A DNA stretch of 64,000 nt from contig OZ024784.1 in assembly GCA_964017065.1 (NCBI GenBank), forward strand, positions 6,243,152 through 6,307,151, written 5' to 3'. Below, in pieces: positions 36,206-46,480 of this stretch. The stretch comes from Haliclona indistincta (Eukaryota > Porifera > Demospongiae > Haplosclerida > Chalinidae). A model generated the notes under the pieces. The model did not search any database, was not told the origin of the DNA, and saw only the letters and a program-made list of their open reading frames with translations. Positions within the stretch are counted from its first letter, which is position 1. Every line of letters starts with the position of its first letter. A program made the translations under genes and the position numbers.

Positions 36206-39200
36206 ATGGCTAGCAAGAAATTCCGAGATCCCAACGTCACGTTTACGCTCAAGAGAGACTTTGGACTCAGTGAACATCGCCTTGCTCTCCCTCCTGAAGA
36301 ATTAGATGATCCATCGAAGAAGGAAGCAAAGATAGACATGCCTTCAGAGAAGAAGCAGAGACGAAAATCAGGGATGTTCTCTCTGCATACAGACAAATCC
36401 GCCACTATGCAGTCGAAAGGTAGTACTGGTCGCTATGGAGGCAGAATGACTAGGCTCATGCAAATGAACCATGAAGCTAAGAAGCGATCAAGCAAGCCTC
36501 CTCGAAGTGCTCCTAGTACTCCTCCTCTTGCACCCAAGTATTCAGATCATGGTGGAAAATATAGTCCCAACCCGGGTAGATCTAGTCCTAGCCTGCACTC
36601 TCGTTTGATAAAGAAAGAAATTCTGAGCAGTGATGGAGAGAAGAGAGGCTCACTAGAAGACTTAAAACAACTATATGGGCTTGACAAAGAGCATCAGCAT
36701 CAAAATATTGGTAATAATAAAATTGCGATGATGCACATGCATGATTGACTACCTCTTTCATTGCAGTCGACACAGGGGATCTTATTCGGTTATCAATTAT
36801 TTCAAAGGGTATGTGTGCTATTATAATGCCCAGAATGAAGTAACATTTATTCTTATTGAAGGAGAAGTTGAAGAGAGACAAGTGATACTACGGAAGAAAC
36901 GAGATGGTCTGGGAATGCATCTTAGTGCAGGACCTCCTCCAGTTTATGTAGAATTTACAGACAGAGGTTTGAAAAAACAATATATAGCACAAACAGAGTT
37001 ATTCATTTTGTTTTAGGTGGTGAGGCAGCAGCGGCAGGAGTGAAGGTGGGAGATGAGATACTAGAAGTGAATGGGCGCAGATGTAAGACAATGCAGTTGA
37101 CTGAGGTAATGCAACTTAAGTCACTACTGCAACATGTTGCAGCAGCTTCTGGTGGAAAGGATGGTGAGTTGAAGCAGCTCTTGGATGCTGTTTACCAGTA
37201 CTGTGCCGATTGTATTTCAGCAAAACAAATACGCAGCAGTGAAGTTGAAGTGACAGTCACTTCTATAGTGAGTGAGATTGATTTATTTATTCAGAAATTA
37301 CGCGTTCTTCTTTCAGGACTCAGATTTGTCAGGTGATGAAAGTGAGGATGAGAATGAGAAGGAAGAAATGATATCAGTGAGTCTGTGCACCTTGATAATT
37401 ATCATCTCTCAATCAACAAATTTGTAGAACTCTGACTGGCAGAAAATTCAAAAAGAGCAAAAGAGGGATACTGAGGTAGGCTTAGAAATAAGTTATACCG
37501 TATAAGCAAGGAGCGTCAAAATTTGGTGAATGACCCGGATTTTCCCAAATTTAATTTTGGCGCCCAGCGCCTGGCTCATGTATTACTATAATAGAAAAAG
37601 CTAATTTTATTTTGACAATAACCAAATTCGCCAAAATTTAGTCCAGGAAAATTTCTAGTACGGTATTTCACATTTTATTTGTAGTTACTAATCGATGCAT
37701 CATCAAGTTCAGGAAAACAGGTAATAAGCAAGATTTCATTTTTAAAGATCTATTAAATACTAAAATTAATGATTGTAGACGGCAGAAAAAAATTCTAAGG
37801 ACAGATCTACTATTGTCAAGCCTGCTGCCAAGGTAAACATGTGAAAATGCTTAGAAACACTGCAAATACGGGATGCCATTGTGTGTGCGTGTGTATAATT
37901 TATTTCATAAAGGTTGAGCTTGGTGACAAAGAGTGGGAGAAGATGAAAGAAAAGCAAGAACTGATTTTCAACTCAACTGCTTCTTCATCAATGATAGTGT
38001 CGTCTACTGATACTAAATTATCATTACCACCACCAGCCACAGGACAATCATCCCCTTCTAAACCAAAAAAGAAATTTTCAATTTTTTCTCGCAAAGAGCC
38101 TAAGAATAGCAAGCAAACTGAAGAGAAAAACAAAGCAGAAGTTGAAGTTAAAGCTACGAGTAGTTCTGCTGCCGATAAAGCCCAAGAACAAACTCAGAAA
38201 TCAAAGAAATCTGTAACTAAGAAAGAAAAGTCAAAACTAGATCACGAAAAAAGCAAAGTAAAGGATGAATCAACGAAATCATCTGTCAAAAGGTATTTGG
38301 CTTTTTTCTGATTTCTTTCAAAATTTGACAATACTCAATACTCCAGGTCACCCACAACTGATGCAATGTTGTCAGCTGTAGATATCAATGAACCTAACCC
38401 TCCTTCACGTTCTAAATCTGCTGAACCAATCACCTCACTTGCACAGAATGACAAAGCTAGTGCAAAGCACAAGAGTGGAAAGTCTGGAGGACTGAAGGGT
38501 CTGTTTAGCAAAAACAAAGCTCACAAAACCGGAAAAGAGGGTACGCATTACTGAGACCACTAAAGTGTTTTATTGATCTGAATTCTATAACAGGAACAGA
38601 TTCTGGTGAGCTTGACCTTTCTGTTGTACCTGTCACTGCTCCTACACTTGGAGTTCGAGAAGGTCGAAGCAGGAGAGATGTTGGGCTAACCAGAGCTGAG
38701 ACAAAACGTCGCCGACCTACGAATCCCAGTGCAATGCTAGCAGCACGAGAAGAAGCTCTTGCAGCTAGAAAAAGAACCAACACTGAAGTATTTGACTCAG
38801 CAGGTAAAGAGAAGGTAAGAAAAATGATGCCCACAGTCACTACAATCATATTCATTATCTTACAGGAGTCAGATACTGTAATCGATCCGGTAACTCGTCA
38901 GTCCTCATACGTGTATGTATACAATCATAGTTTGCACTTTCATTTACCTTGTTACTGTTTCCAGGCCTCGTCCTCAATCTGGTGCACTCAGTAAAAAAGA
39001 GCGACAACAGATACAGCGACTGATTAGTGAACCTTCTCCTAAACCAAAAAGGGCAAGCATCTCAAGTGCAGCAATGGTTGCTGAAGCAGCTGCATTGCGG
39101 AAACAGAAATCGCTTGAGGCTGATGAGACTGATGAGGCTGAAGATGCTGAAGATAATGAAGATAATGAAGATAATGAAGATGGTTCTCCTACTTTGAAAC

Positions 39201-39716
39201 CAGCACAGCAAAGTAAAACGCTTGATACCAAGTCTGACATAGCAATAGCACAACCCGAGAAAAATAGACCAAAAGAGATTGATAGTAGGTCGTTGAGAAG
39301 AAGGAAGAGCGTTGATATGCCTGTGAAGGTGTTAACTCTTGAAAGAAAGCACAAGGAAAAGAAAAGCAGTCAACCAGCTGTCTCACCAACAAGTGAGAAA
39401 GCTGATGCACCATCTTGGGTTGCTGTTGCTCAGGTACTAAATGAAGACTACAACAAAAGTACACTTTATTATTGGTTTTGTTTGCAGAACAAGCAGAAAA
39501 GAAGCATTCAGTTGTATCATTCCGAATTACCTGAAGAGATTTCTTCAAAGGTAAAAAAATGAATTTCTAACTCTAACTAACTGATGTTGTTGTTAACTAA
39601 TAACTAATGTTGCTGTAATACAGAAAACAGAGCTCAAGCCTGAGACAGATCAGAAAGAGTCACAAGCACCAGTGGGGAACGTAAAAAGCAGAATGGCAAT
39701 GTTTGAGAAAAAATGA
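36206..39716 (+). CDS. PDZ-domain protein with long charged, disordered tail
   Basis: Fifteen exons (36206-36710, 36862-36966, 37017-37163, 37221-37267, 37317-37376, 37428-37475, 37685-37720, 37779-37832, 37913-38292, 38347-38540, 38594-38814, 38866-38912, 38965-39433, 39488-39550, 39624-39716) give 822 residues. Residues 1-168 are Ser/Lys-rich. A PDZ domain spans about 170-268: a GLGM-type carboxylate loop (KKRDGLGMHLSAG), AAGVKVGDEILEVNG, and RSSEVEVTVTSI as last strand. The rest is mostly Lys/Ser/Glu-rich, with KKFSIFSRK, an acidic DNEDNEDNED repeat, SWVAVAQNKQKR and the terminal VKSRMAMFEKK. I do not recognise an ortholog. The WVxxAxxKQ tail resembles motifs in some actin regulators, which is only an analogy. 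The PDZ helix region has a short insertion. Confidence 0.8.
37496..37665. mobile_element. MITE-like element with TACCGTA termini
   Basis: An inverted pair, TACCGTATAAG at the left and CTAGTACGGTA at the right, with AAAATTTGG/CCAAAATTT further inward, bounds about 170 bp in an intron of the PDZ gene. The termini resemble those of the element at 50015-50209 (ATACCGTATAGC). No coding capacity. Confidence 0.65.
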
Positions 39717-40230
39717 CTTAGTTGTTATTCATACCAGTTTATTGACTATTGATACCACTAGAATATTCATTACATTCTGTTGTTGCTCAATAATAATTAT
39801 TATACTTATAGTCATGTTTTATACTATGTGAAATATTCATTGACTAATAGAAGTAACTTGATCTTGTGTGTGTCAAAGGCTGTCCCTTGTGGGTAGTAAC
39901 GATGCTGAATAATAAACAATGAATGTTTTGACGTTTACTGATCAGCAGCTGCAGCTATATATAGCAAGCATGCAGCTCAATTTTCCAGTGGGTGGGTTGA
40001 TTCAGTGACCTGTGTACAAGACTGGTGCCTCTCTGCTGGATCTGTGAAACTGTTGCAATTCATTTACCAAGGTGAGAATGTAGATGGTGTGTAATAGATA
40101 CTCTTTCAGTGTACTCACACAAGCAGTAATCTGCTAGTGCTACTAGCAATCATAGTCTGCTGCGATACTATAAATACCTGTCTGAGCAGTTTGCATTGTA
40201 TAATTTAGATCTTTGCTCCAGTAGAGAAAA
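39717..40230. other. intergenic, PDZ gene to cadherin gene
   Basis: AT-rich, containing the PDZ-gene 3' end (an AATAAT-rich stretch around 39790) and the cadherin promoter. No other feature recognised. Confidence 0.5.
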
Positions 40231-42143
40231 ATGATGAAACCTACTGCAGTCAGCATTCTGCTGTTTTTTCTTGTGAAATTTTCCTCATCTTCATCAATGC
40301 CTACCAACTGTACTCAAGTATCAGCTAGTGAAACAAGATGTACTGTGCTGCTGGTAGAAGAAGTGTCCAGCAATGTTCTTGTACTTGATACAGCCATGTA
40401 TCTGACTTGTGATAGTAACTGCTTTGTGTCTGGGAAAACATCTCTCTACAGCAGTCACTTCAAAGAAGATCAAAACAAACGAATATTGACCAAGGTGCAT
40501 ATCGACAGAGAAAGTATGGTTTCCCGAACCTCTGCTCCCTTGCCAGTCATTATAAATGTGGTTGTATTGAACATCTTGACAGACAGCAGAATCAGTATTG
40601 ATATACACATTGTAGACCTCAACGATAATATACCACGATTCTCATCTGGAGGATCGCCATTGCCTGACACTATAACTAAGAGTGTGCATGAAGGACCAGC
40701 TGTTGGTAACCTTATCATCGCATTAGAGGCAGTGGATTATGACGAGGGACTCAATGGAACTAGCTCTTACATTCTGGAACAAAGTGATCCGCCTTTCTTT
40801 TCACTGGAAGTAACTAACGCCGGTGGACGTGCATCAATTGCAAGAATATTCAATATTAAACCACTTGACAGAGAAATGAATGACTCATTCACACTAAGGA
40901 TCATAGCTCTGGAAGGAACCACAGACCCTCGCAATGACACTCTGACTCTGATTATAACAATCACAGATATTGATGACAACCCTCCTGTCTTTGAGACAAC
41001 ACACTATAACATTATTCTTCCTCAATGGACTATGGTTGGTGAGGAGCTGATGACAGTGACAGCACATGACGATGATATTGGTTCAAACAGTAACATAGAA
41101 TACACGATTCAAGATGTCTGTGCTGAGCTCAATCCTCCTGATGGAGATTGTGTGGCTGTACCAGAGTCAGGATGGCCGTTCAGTATGGAGCCACAAATGG
41201 GAACTCTCATTTTGTCACATTTCGTCTCTTGCATGTTGGCAGATTATCGTGTTATAGTGAACGCAGCTAACCCCAGTAATCCACACGGAGGATTAGCTAC
41301 AGCTTTTGTGTGGATTCAAACTGTAGCACATCCACAAGATAACAGCAACCCAGTAAGTGATGGACTAATACTGTTATCATAAATCTCAATCATTATTATC
41401 AGATAGTCACATCACTGTCACCAAGTCTCACTATCACCTCAACATTCAGCAAATCAACCAGACTGTCCTCAGGTAGGGAAATACTGATAATAATTTATAC
41501 CAACATTATCACTATCTCTTTAGGTTTAGAGTCAACAACTATATCAACTCAGAGCACTTCAGTCAGTGAGCTGCCTCCCAAGCCTACCCTGACTCCTCCA
41601 GTAATTGGCAATGCACAGTGTGATGACAGAATTGTTGATTACTGCCTCACAGCAGGAGCTGGTGGTATAGCTCTACTCTTCCTTTCTATATTCTTTAATA
41701 TAGTCCTTCTCGCAACTATTCTCACAACTAAGAAGAAGAAATCTGTCAATATTGATGTGTTCGAAAAGAAAGAGTAAGAGAATACGCATCACATTTCTAA
41801 GTAGGCAGCTAATGTAGCATAATCCCCCAGAGATTGAGCATCATACTACTTAGTTCCGAATCTAGACTAGCATGTGTATAAAGTTGTGCACTGTCAGCCA
41901 CTCCCACGTGCTCAAGTGTAACTCAACACTACACTTGACACTAACAAAGAATCTCCCTGCAGACACAACAGACACCTACCTCCCCCACCGTCTCCCTGTC
42001 CTACATATTCGAGTTCTATAGCCAAGAGTCAATCATCGGCAAATACTACAGATTATGACACAGTTGACTACGATCACGTTGAGATCATTAATACAATTTA
42101 CGAGTCAATTGATGATCATAAACTGACAGAGACTGCTGTCTGA
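40231..42143 (+). CDS. short single-pass cadherin with tyrosine-motif cytoplasmic tail
   Basis: Four exons (40231-41352, 41403-41472, 41524-41773, 41963-42143) give 540 residues. A signal peptide (ILLFFLVKFSS) comes first. The ectodomain has cadherin calcium motifs, DLNDNIPRF and DIDDNPPVF, at repeat boundaries plus VDYDEGLNG, so two to three cadherin repeats, followed by a Thr/Ser-rich stalk. The membrane helix is at about 443-465 (IALLFLSIFFNIVLLATIL), followed by TTKKKK. The 60-residue tail has a PPPP stretch and three tyrosines: Y512 (YDTV), Y517 (YDHV) and Y527 (YESI). YDHV-x6-YESI resembles an ITAM. The protein ends ETAV, a class I PDZ ligand. No catenin-binding region is seen, so it is not a classical cadherin. 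Confidence 0.87.
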
Positions 42144-42238
42144 TTGCCTTGTGTTTGTGTGTATTCATTGCAATGTTAATTGTTATATCAGATGTATATC
42201 AGAGAGTGAGATGCCATAAAATTATATAAATCAAATGA

Positions 42239-43017
42239 CTAACGTCGCTTAAATCTACGTATGTCACGTTCTGACAACTTGAGTGCTCCATCTGTGAACT
42301 TTCCAGCAGCAAATGGTTCGAGCGACTTCACCTTCTCCTGCCACCAACCATTACCTCTACAAGATGATAACAAAATTTGAGTAACACACCACATACAGGT
42401 GGATAAATAGATTACCTGATTTTTAATTCCTTCTTTTTCTTTAATGGCATTCCCGTTGCTTGTGACTGAACAAAGGAGATTTCAAACACTGCTTTAACTC
42501 ACTATAACTTAATTACCATCTCCTTTTCGATTCTTTCTTTCTCCTTTCTGCGTTTTACAACTTTCTGGTAAACGGGATAAGGCATCCTGTCTGGTTTGCG
42601 CCCCTTTCCTCCAAGATTTCTCACAACCTGATCTTCAAATTTTCGCCTATCTCTTCCCTCCAATGATGATGAGACTAAATACTTTCAACTCATTATCATG
42701 CATGCATGCAGTACAGTACGCACTCACCCATACACTGAACTTCTCGCATTGTTTGTTTAAAATCCAGTCCTTCTGCTTCTAGGGTCTTCTTCCTCTCTTC
42801 AAGTTTGCTTTGCTTTCCTCTAACAATACGTTTCTGAGACTATACCAGTACAAAATTTTGAGTAACAAGAAAGACAGCCGACTTTTGTAATACTAACATC
42901 ATTATCGTCTTCGCCTTTCTTCTTTTTCCTTTTACTTGCTCTGTCAATGCTCCATTCCGGCTCTTCAAACACGATCACCTCAGGTTCTTTGCGTCTTTTG
43001 GAAGAGCACGTGGTCAT
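42239..43017 (-). CDS. conserved-looking small basic protein, family not recognised
   Basis: Five exons (43017-42898, 42839-42728, 42674-42517, 42465-42416, 42356-42239) give 185 residues with consistent phases. It is very rich in Lys and Arg (KRKKKK, KVVKRRKEKERIEKEM, KKKKELKIR) with Trp-containing GNGWWQEK, and ends LKLSERDIRRFKRR. The composition suggests a nucleolar or ribosome-biogenesis protein. That is inference; I cannot name the family. Its ATG lies only 31 bp from that of DTD1 on the other strand. A partial, broken copy is at 49112-49505. Confidence 0.75.
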
Positions 43018-43048
43018 CTTGTCTACTCTATTTAGTGCGCAGCCAGGA
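43018..43048. promoter_or_regulatory. 31-bp divergent gap between basic protein and DTD1
   Basis: Only 31 bp separate the two opposing start codons, so the two 5' UTRs and any core promoter must overlap or lie within the flanking coding exons. No TATA box is visible. Confidence 0.6.
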
Positions 43049-43942
43049 ATGAAGGCAGTGATTCAGCGTGTTACCAAAGCAAGTGTTACGATCACAGGTG
43101 CCTAAGACCGGCTGATTACTGCAGTATATAAAGCACTTGCACAGGTGATGGTCGTGTGGTGAGCTCTATAGGAAAAGGTATTTGCGTGCTTCTAGGAATA
43201 TCTCGTAAAGACACACAAAGAGAGTCCGAATGGATGTCAGCTTTAGCATGTTTATAGCATTAGGTCCTAAATGTGTGTTGTTCAATAGGGCAAAAAAGAT
43301 TCTTAGTTTGCGAATCTTTGAGAACCCAGATAATGGTAAGGCATGGGACAAGAGCATCACTGATCTGGGGCTGGAGGTGTTGTGTGTTAGTCAGGTATGA
43401 ACAGCTATATAAACACAACTAACCCTCTTCTTCCTAACTAAATTCAGTTCACACTTTGCCATATCATGAAAGGAAACAAGCCTGATTTTCATGACGCTAT
43501 GACTTCAGAGTTGTCTAAGCCCATGTATGATGAATTCCTCAGAATCATGAGATCACAGTACAAGCCAGAGGCTATCAAAGGTGCACCTGTAGAAGTTTAT
43601 TAGTGTTTGATTATTTTACGCATAGATGGAGAATTTGGAGCATTCATGCAAGTACACATACAAAATGATGGACCTGTTACCTTGCTCTTGGAGTCACCTC
43701 AGCTGCCTCCTCTAAAACAAGTAAGCTATTGCTAATGATAACAATGTGGGCTATACTGACTCTTCCAGAGAAAGCCGCAAGGAGGTGCTAGACCAGACAA
43801 GAGAGAAGGGAAAGGAGCAGCCAAAAAAGAAGACGGAGGAGCAGATGAGCCAGACAAAGGAGAAAAGGATGGAGCAGAAGGAACCAGTGAAATTTTAACA
43901 ACAGATGTATCGAGACTTACATACAGCAGTAGTGATAAATAA
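43049..43942 (+). CDS. DTD1: D-aminoacyl-tRNA deacylase 1
   Basis: Six exons (43049-43097, 43145-43235, 43289-43394, 43448-43580, 43626-43720, 43769-43942) give 215 residues. The start MKAVIQRVTKASVT, the active-site string CVSQFTLCH (split across exons 3 and 4) and NDGPVTLLLESP identify DTD1, which hydrolyses D-amino acids (and mischarged Gly) from tRNA. The C-terminal extension of about 60 residues is Lys/Glu/Gly-rich, as in animal DTD1. It is tail to tail with the GRXCR-like gene (54 bp between stops). The gene was lost from unit 2 by deletion. Confidence 0.95.
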
Positions 43943-43996
43943 ATTATTATCAAACAAGAGAGTAATGACATACATAACAACAACTGACTCTAATTT

Positions 43997-44854
43997 TTAC
44001 TCGCTAGGTGAACACAGGGTACATTTTTGTAGTCCATTAGCATTGCATGCTGTACACTTGAGTGCACGAAACTCAGCAGTGAAGTTGTTGGCTACACTGT
44101 TCTTGCTACCTCCACATTTAACACATGGAATGAATCCATAACCACCACAAGCTGTGCATTTGTTGGCTGTCTCAAGCTTCTGCATAAAAATTGTGATTAT
44201 TATTTTTAATACATTTTGTCTCACGTACTGGAAAATCTGCTAGCATCTTTCTCAATTCACCAACTTCATTGAGCTCCTCCATTACCTGTTTATCCTGTAC
44301 ACATCACAAAATGAGTTAGTGGAAATGAGAAGTTTGTATCACTCTTACTCCGATGTGTTGTCCACTGAGGAACACTTGAGGCACAGACAGTCTTTCTCCC
44401 AATCTCTCTTCTAGTTCTCTGTAGTAAAAGCTGTTCATGTACACGTCTCTCTCGTCTACAAGTACTCTCAGGTTGTGAAACAACGAGAGAACGTATTTGC
44501 AGTCTTCAAAAGTGCTTCTCACTCCACGAAATGTTGTCGTGTAAACTACGATCTTGCCTTCTTCCACCGTACGCTGTATAATTGTTATAAAAGAGAAATT
44601 GTTACATTTAAAAAACTGTTTTTCACCCTTTTAAGACCTTCGACGTCCTCAAAATTGGCCAGTCCAGCTCTAACACGGTTCTTAATTCCTCTTAGTTCAC
44701 CGTTTGCTTCTACGATATCTTCCTCCTCGATTTTGTCAATCTGAGTTATATCACGCATTCCAACATAGCTCAGTTTTTTCTCCTTAGTTTTCTTATCTTT
44801 CTGTGACTCACGAGTCACATAAAACTGACCCTGCAGCGACCCAGCAAAAGCCAT
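43997..44854 (-). CDS. glutaredoxin-domain cysteine-rich protein (GRXCR-like)
   Basis: Exons 44854-44627, 44573-44349, 44294-44229 and 44179-43997 give 233 residues. A glutaredoxin-like fold starts at VEEGKIVVYTTTFRGVRST and continues to LSVPQVFLSGQHIG. It lacks the CPYC redox pair: TTFRGVRSTFEDC occupies that place, as in GRXCR1. The C-terminus is a four-cysteine-pair module (CTACGGYGFIPCVKCGGSK, ALKCTACNANGLQKC) like the DnaJ-type zinc module of GRXCR proteins. Vertebrate GRXCR1/2 act in hair-cell stereocilia; plant relatives are of unclear function. GCCACGCCC lies 14 bp upstream of the ATG. Head to head with the orphan gene at 45021. Confidence 0.88.
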
Positions 44855-45020
44855 CTCTCAAATCATAGGGCGTGGCTCGTTTTTGCTTTTCTTGGTTCAA
44901 AGGTCACTCGTGTATATTTGTACACTAACAGCTGTTCAGTGTTCACAAACCAATTCGCGCCTGGCAAATTTGTATGGCCCTATAACCACAAGCCCCTGAC
45001 GAGCCCTGCTTTGAGGAATC

Positions 45021-45628
45021 ATGGCATGCAGTGGCGTAGTATTTGAGGTCTGTCGAGGGATCGAGTGTGATGGTGAAGACGATGGTGATTGTTTTGCAAT
45101 TCTTAAAACGGGAGACAATGGTAATTACATCAAGATGGGCAAAGAAGATTCAGATGGAAAATATCAACTGTCTTTGAAGCCCCTGAATAAGAGTCCACCT
45201 CCTCCTGAGTGTTAGTGGTTATCCTCACTATTATTAGTCTATTATTATTATTATTCAGATTTGTTTAAGAAATTGGATTTTGTACTTGAGGACAGTACAG
45301 TAGCGTTCACATTTACCAATAAGGAAAACCACGCCAAGTTAGTGGGTAACATTGATGACCTTGTAGTTTATGGAATGGTAGGTGCATGGTGGCGGTAATT
45401 CTTTATGCAACATCATTGTTTTACCCACAGACTACACCACCGACTGGTCCTTGCAGAGACAGATGGCTCATTGAACCAGGCTGTTCTTCTGGAAAGCGTT
45501 TATGTGTTATTGATGATAGCAAGACCCCATTTTATTTTTGCATTGATAATGGTGGAAAGGGCTTTCATCTTAAGAAAGTCTGTAAAATGAATCAAGACGA
45601 GCCTGATGGTGATTTCAGGTTTGTCTAA
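45021..45628 (+). CDS. orphan 168-residue protein, beta-rich, no signal peptide
   Basis: Exons 45021-45210, 45259-45377 and 45431-45628 join cleanly (phases 1 and 0). The sequence alternates hydrophobic and polar residues as in beta proteins (GVVFEVCRGIEC, GNYIKMGKEDSDGKYQLSL, VAFTFTNKENHAKLVGN, FYFCIDNGGKGFHLKKVC), with eight cysteines and no leader or membrane segment. I do not recognise the family. It lies between the GRXCR-like gene and the Ig receptor and is present, damaged, in the second duplication unit. The turn-rich, hairpin-like spacing could suit a beta-trefoil or similar fold, which is speculative. Confidence 0.7.
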
Positions 45629-46480
45629 TAGGAGTGTCTGAATCAGTGCAAATCAGCAAAGTTTTCTACTCTATTCATCATTCTCAACACTCCTCTAAGA
45701 TTGCCATCTCTACCTCTGTACTTTTCTTGCAAAATGACTTTATTCTCTTACTCGTAGGCTTATTTTGTATTTCTTCTATTGCACAAACTGATGACTACAT
45801 GTATAGACAGACCCCTTGGGCGCTAACAGCTGACCGCAATATTAATTTCTGCCTTCGTCCGCCATTTTTGAGTACAAGTACTAGAATGTAGTGAATCTCG
45901 AGCAAACAGGAGCAATTCGGCCAATTGGCCAATTCGCCGATACGTTTGGGTGTTACTCATCTCTTGGGGGCTCTCCAAACGTAGATATATGAAAAAAGTT
46001 GAAAAAGATGGTTCTAAACGCTCCAGAGCCATAGCAAATACCTGGTACTTCTAGGATCTTTGGAGTGATTGCAGGCTGAGAAACAGATAGCTCGACGTTT
46101 TATCGAAGGTAATGTGCTACATTTCGCTGTTTCTGAGGCTTACCGTTGAATAAAACGGGCGCTGGAAGTCGCGAGTGTGAGTTTTTACTCCAATCACATG
46201 AATTCAAGTTGCGCTTGTCAGTGCTTTTCCGAGCTTGTCTCCGCTTGGCATCACACAAGAACTCATAAAAATTGTGTTCCGCGCTTTTCTTGACGATCTT
46301 AACTTTGTAGCAAAAGTGTACCAGTAGGACTCAAAAATGGCGGTTTATGATCCATAGAATTATTGCGGTCAACTATTAGCGCCCAACCGGTCTATTGTCA
46401 TTATTAGTACGTCATCAAGGGATTTCCAAGGGGCTAACCCGAGACCTGAACGAGCAGACGAGGTGCATGAGCTTACAACC
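45629..46480. other. intergenic, upstream of Ig receptor copy 1
   Basis: It holds the 3' flank of the orphan gene and the promoter of the receptor. Its tail (TTATTAGTACGTCATCAAGG near 46401) is the empty-site counterpart of the transposon insertion at 51871-52727. No gene is seen. Confidence 0.6.

Noticed and set aside
37106..37220. GTAATG to TTTCAG as an intron in the PDZ gene
   Set aside because: Splicing it breaks the frame within a few codons. The smaller intron 37164-37220 (GTGAGT...TTTCAG) keeps the last PDZ strand in frame.
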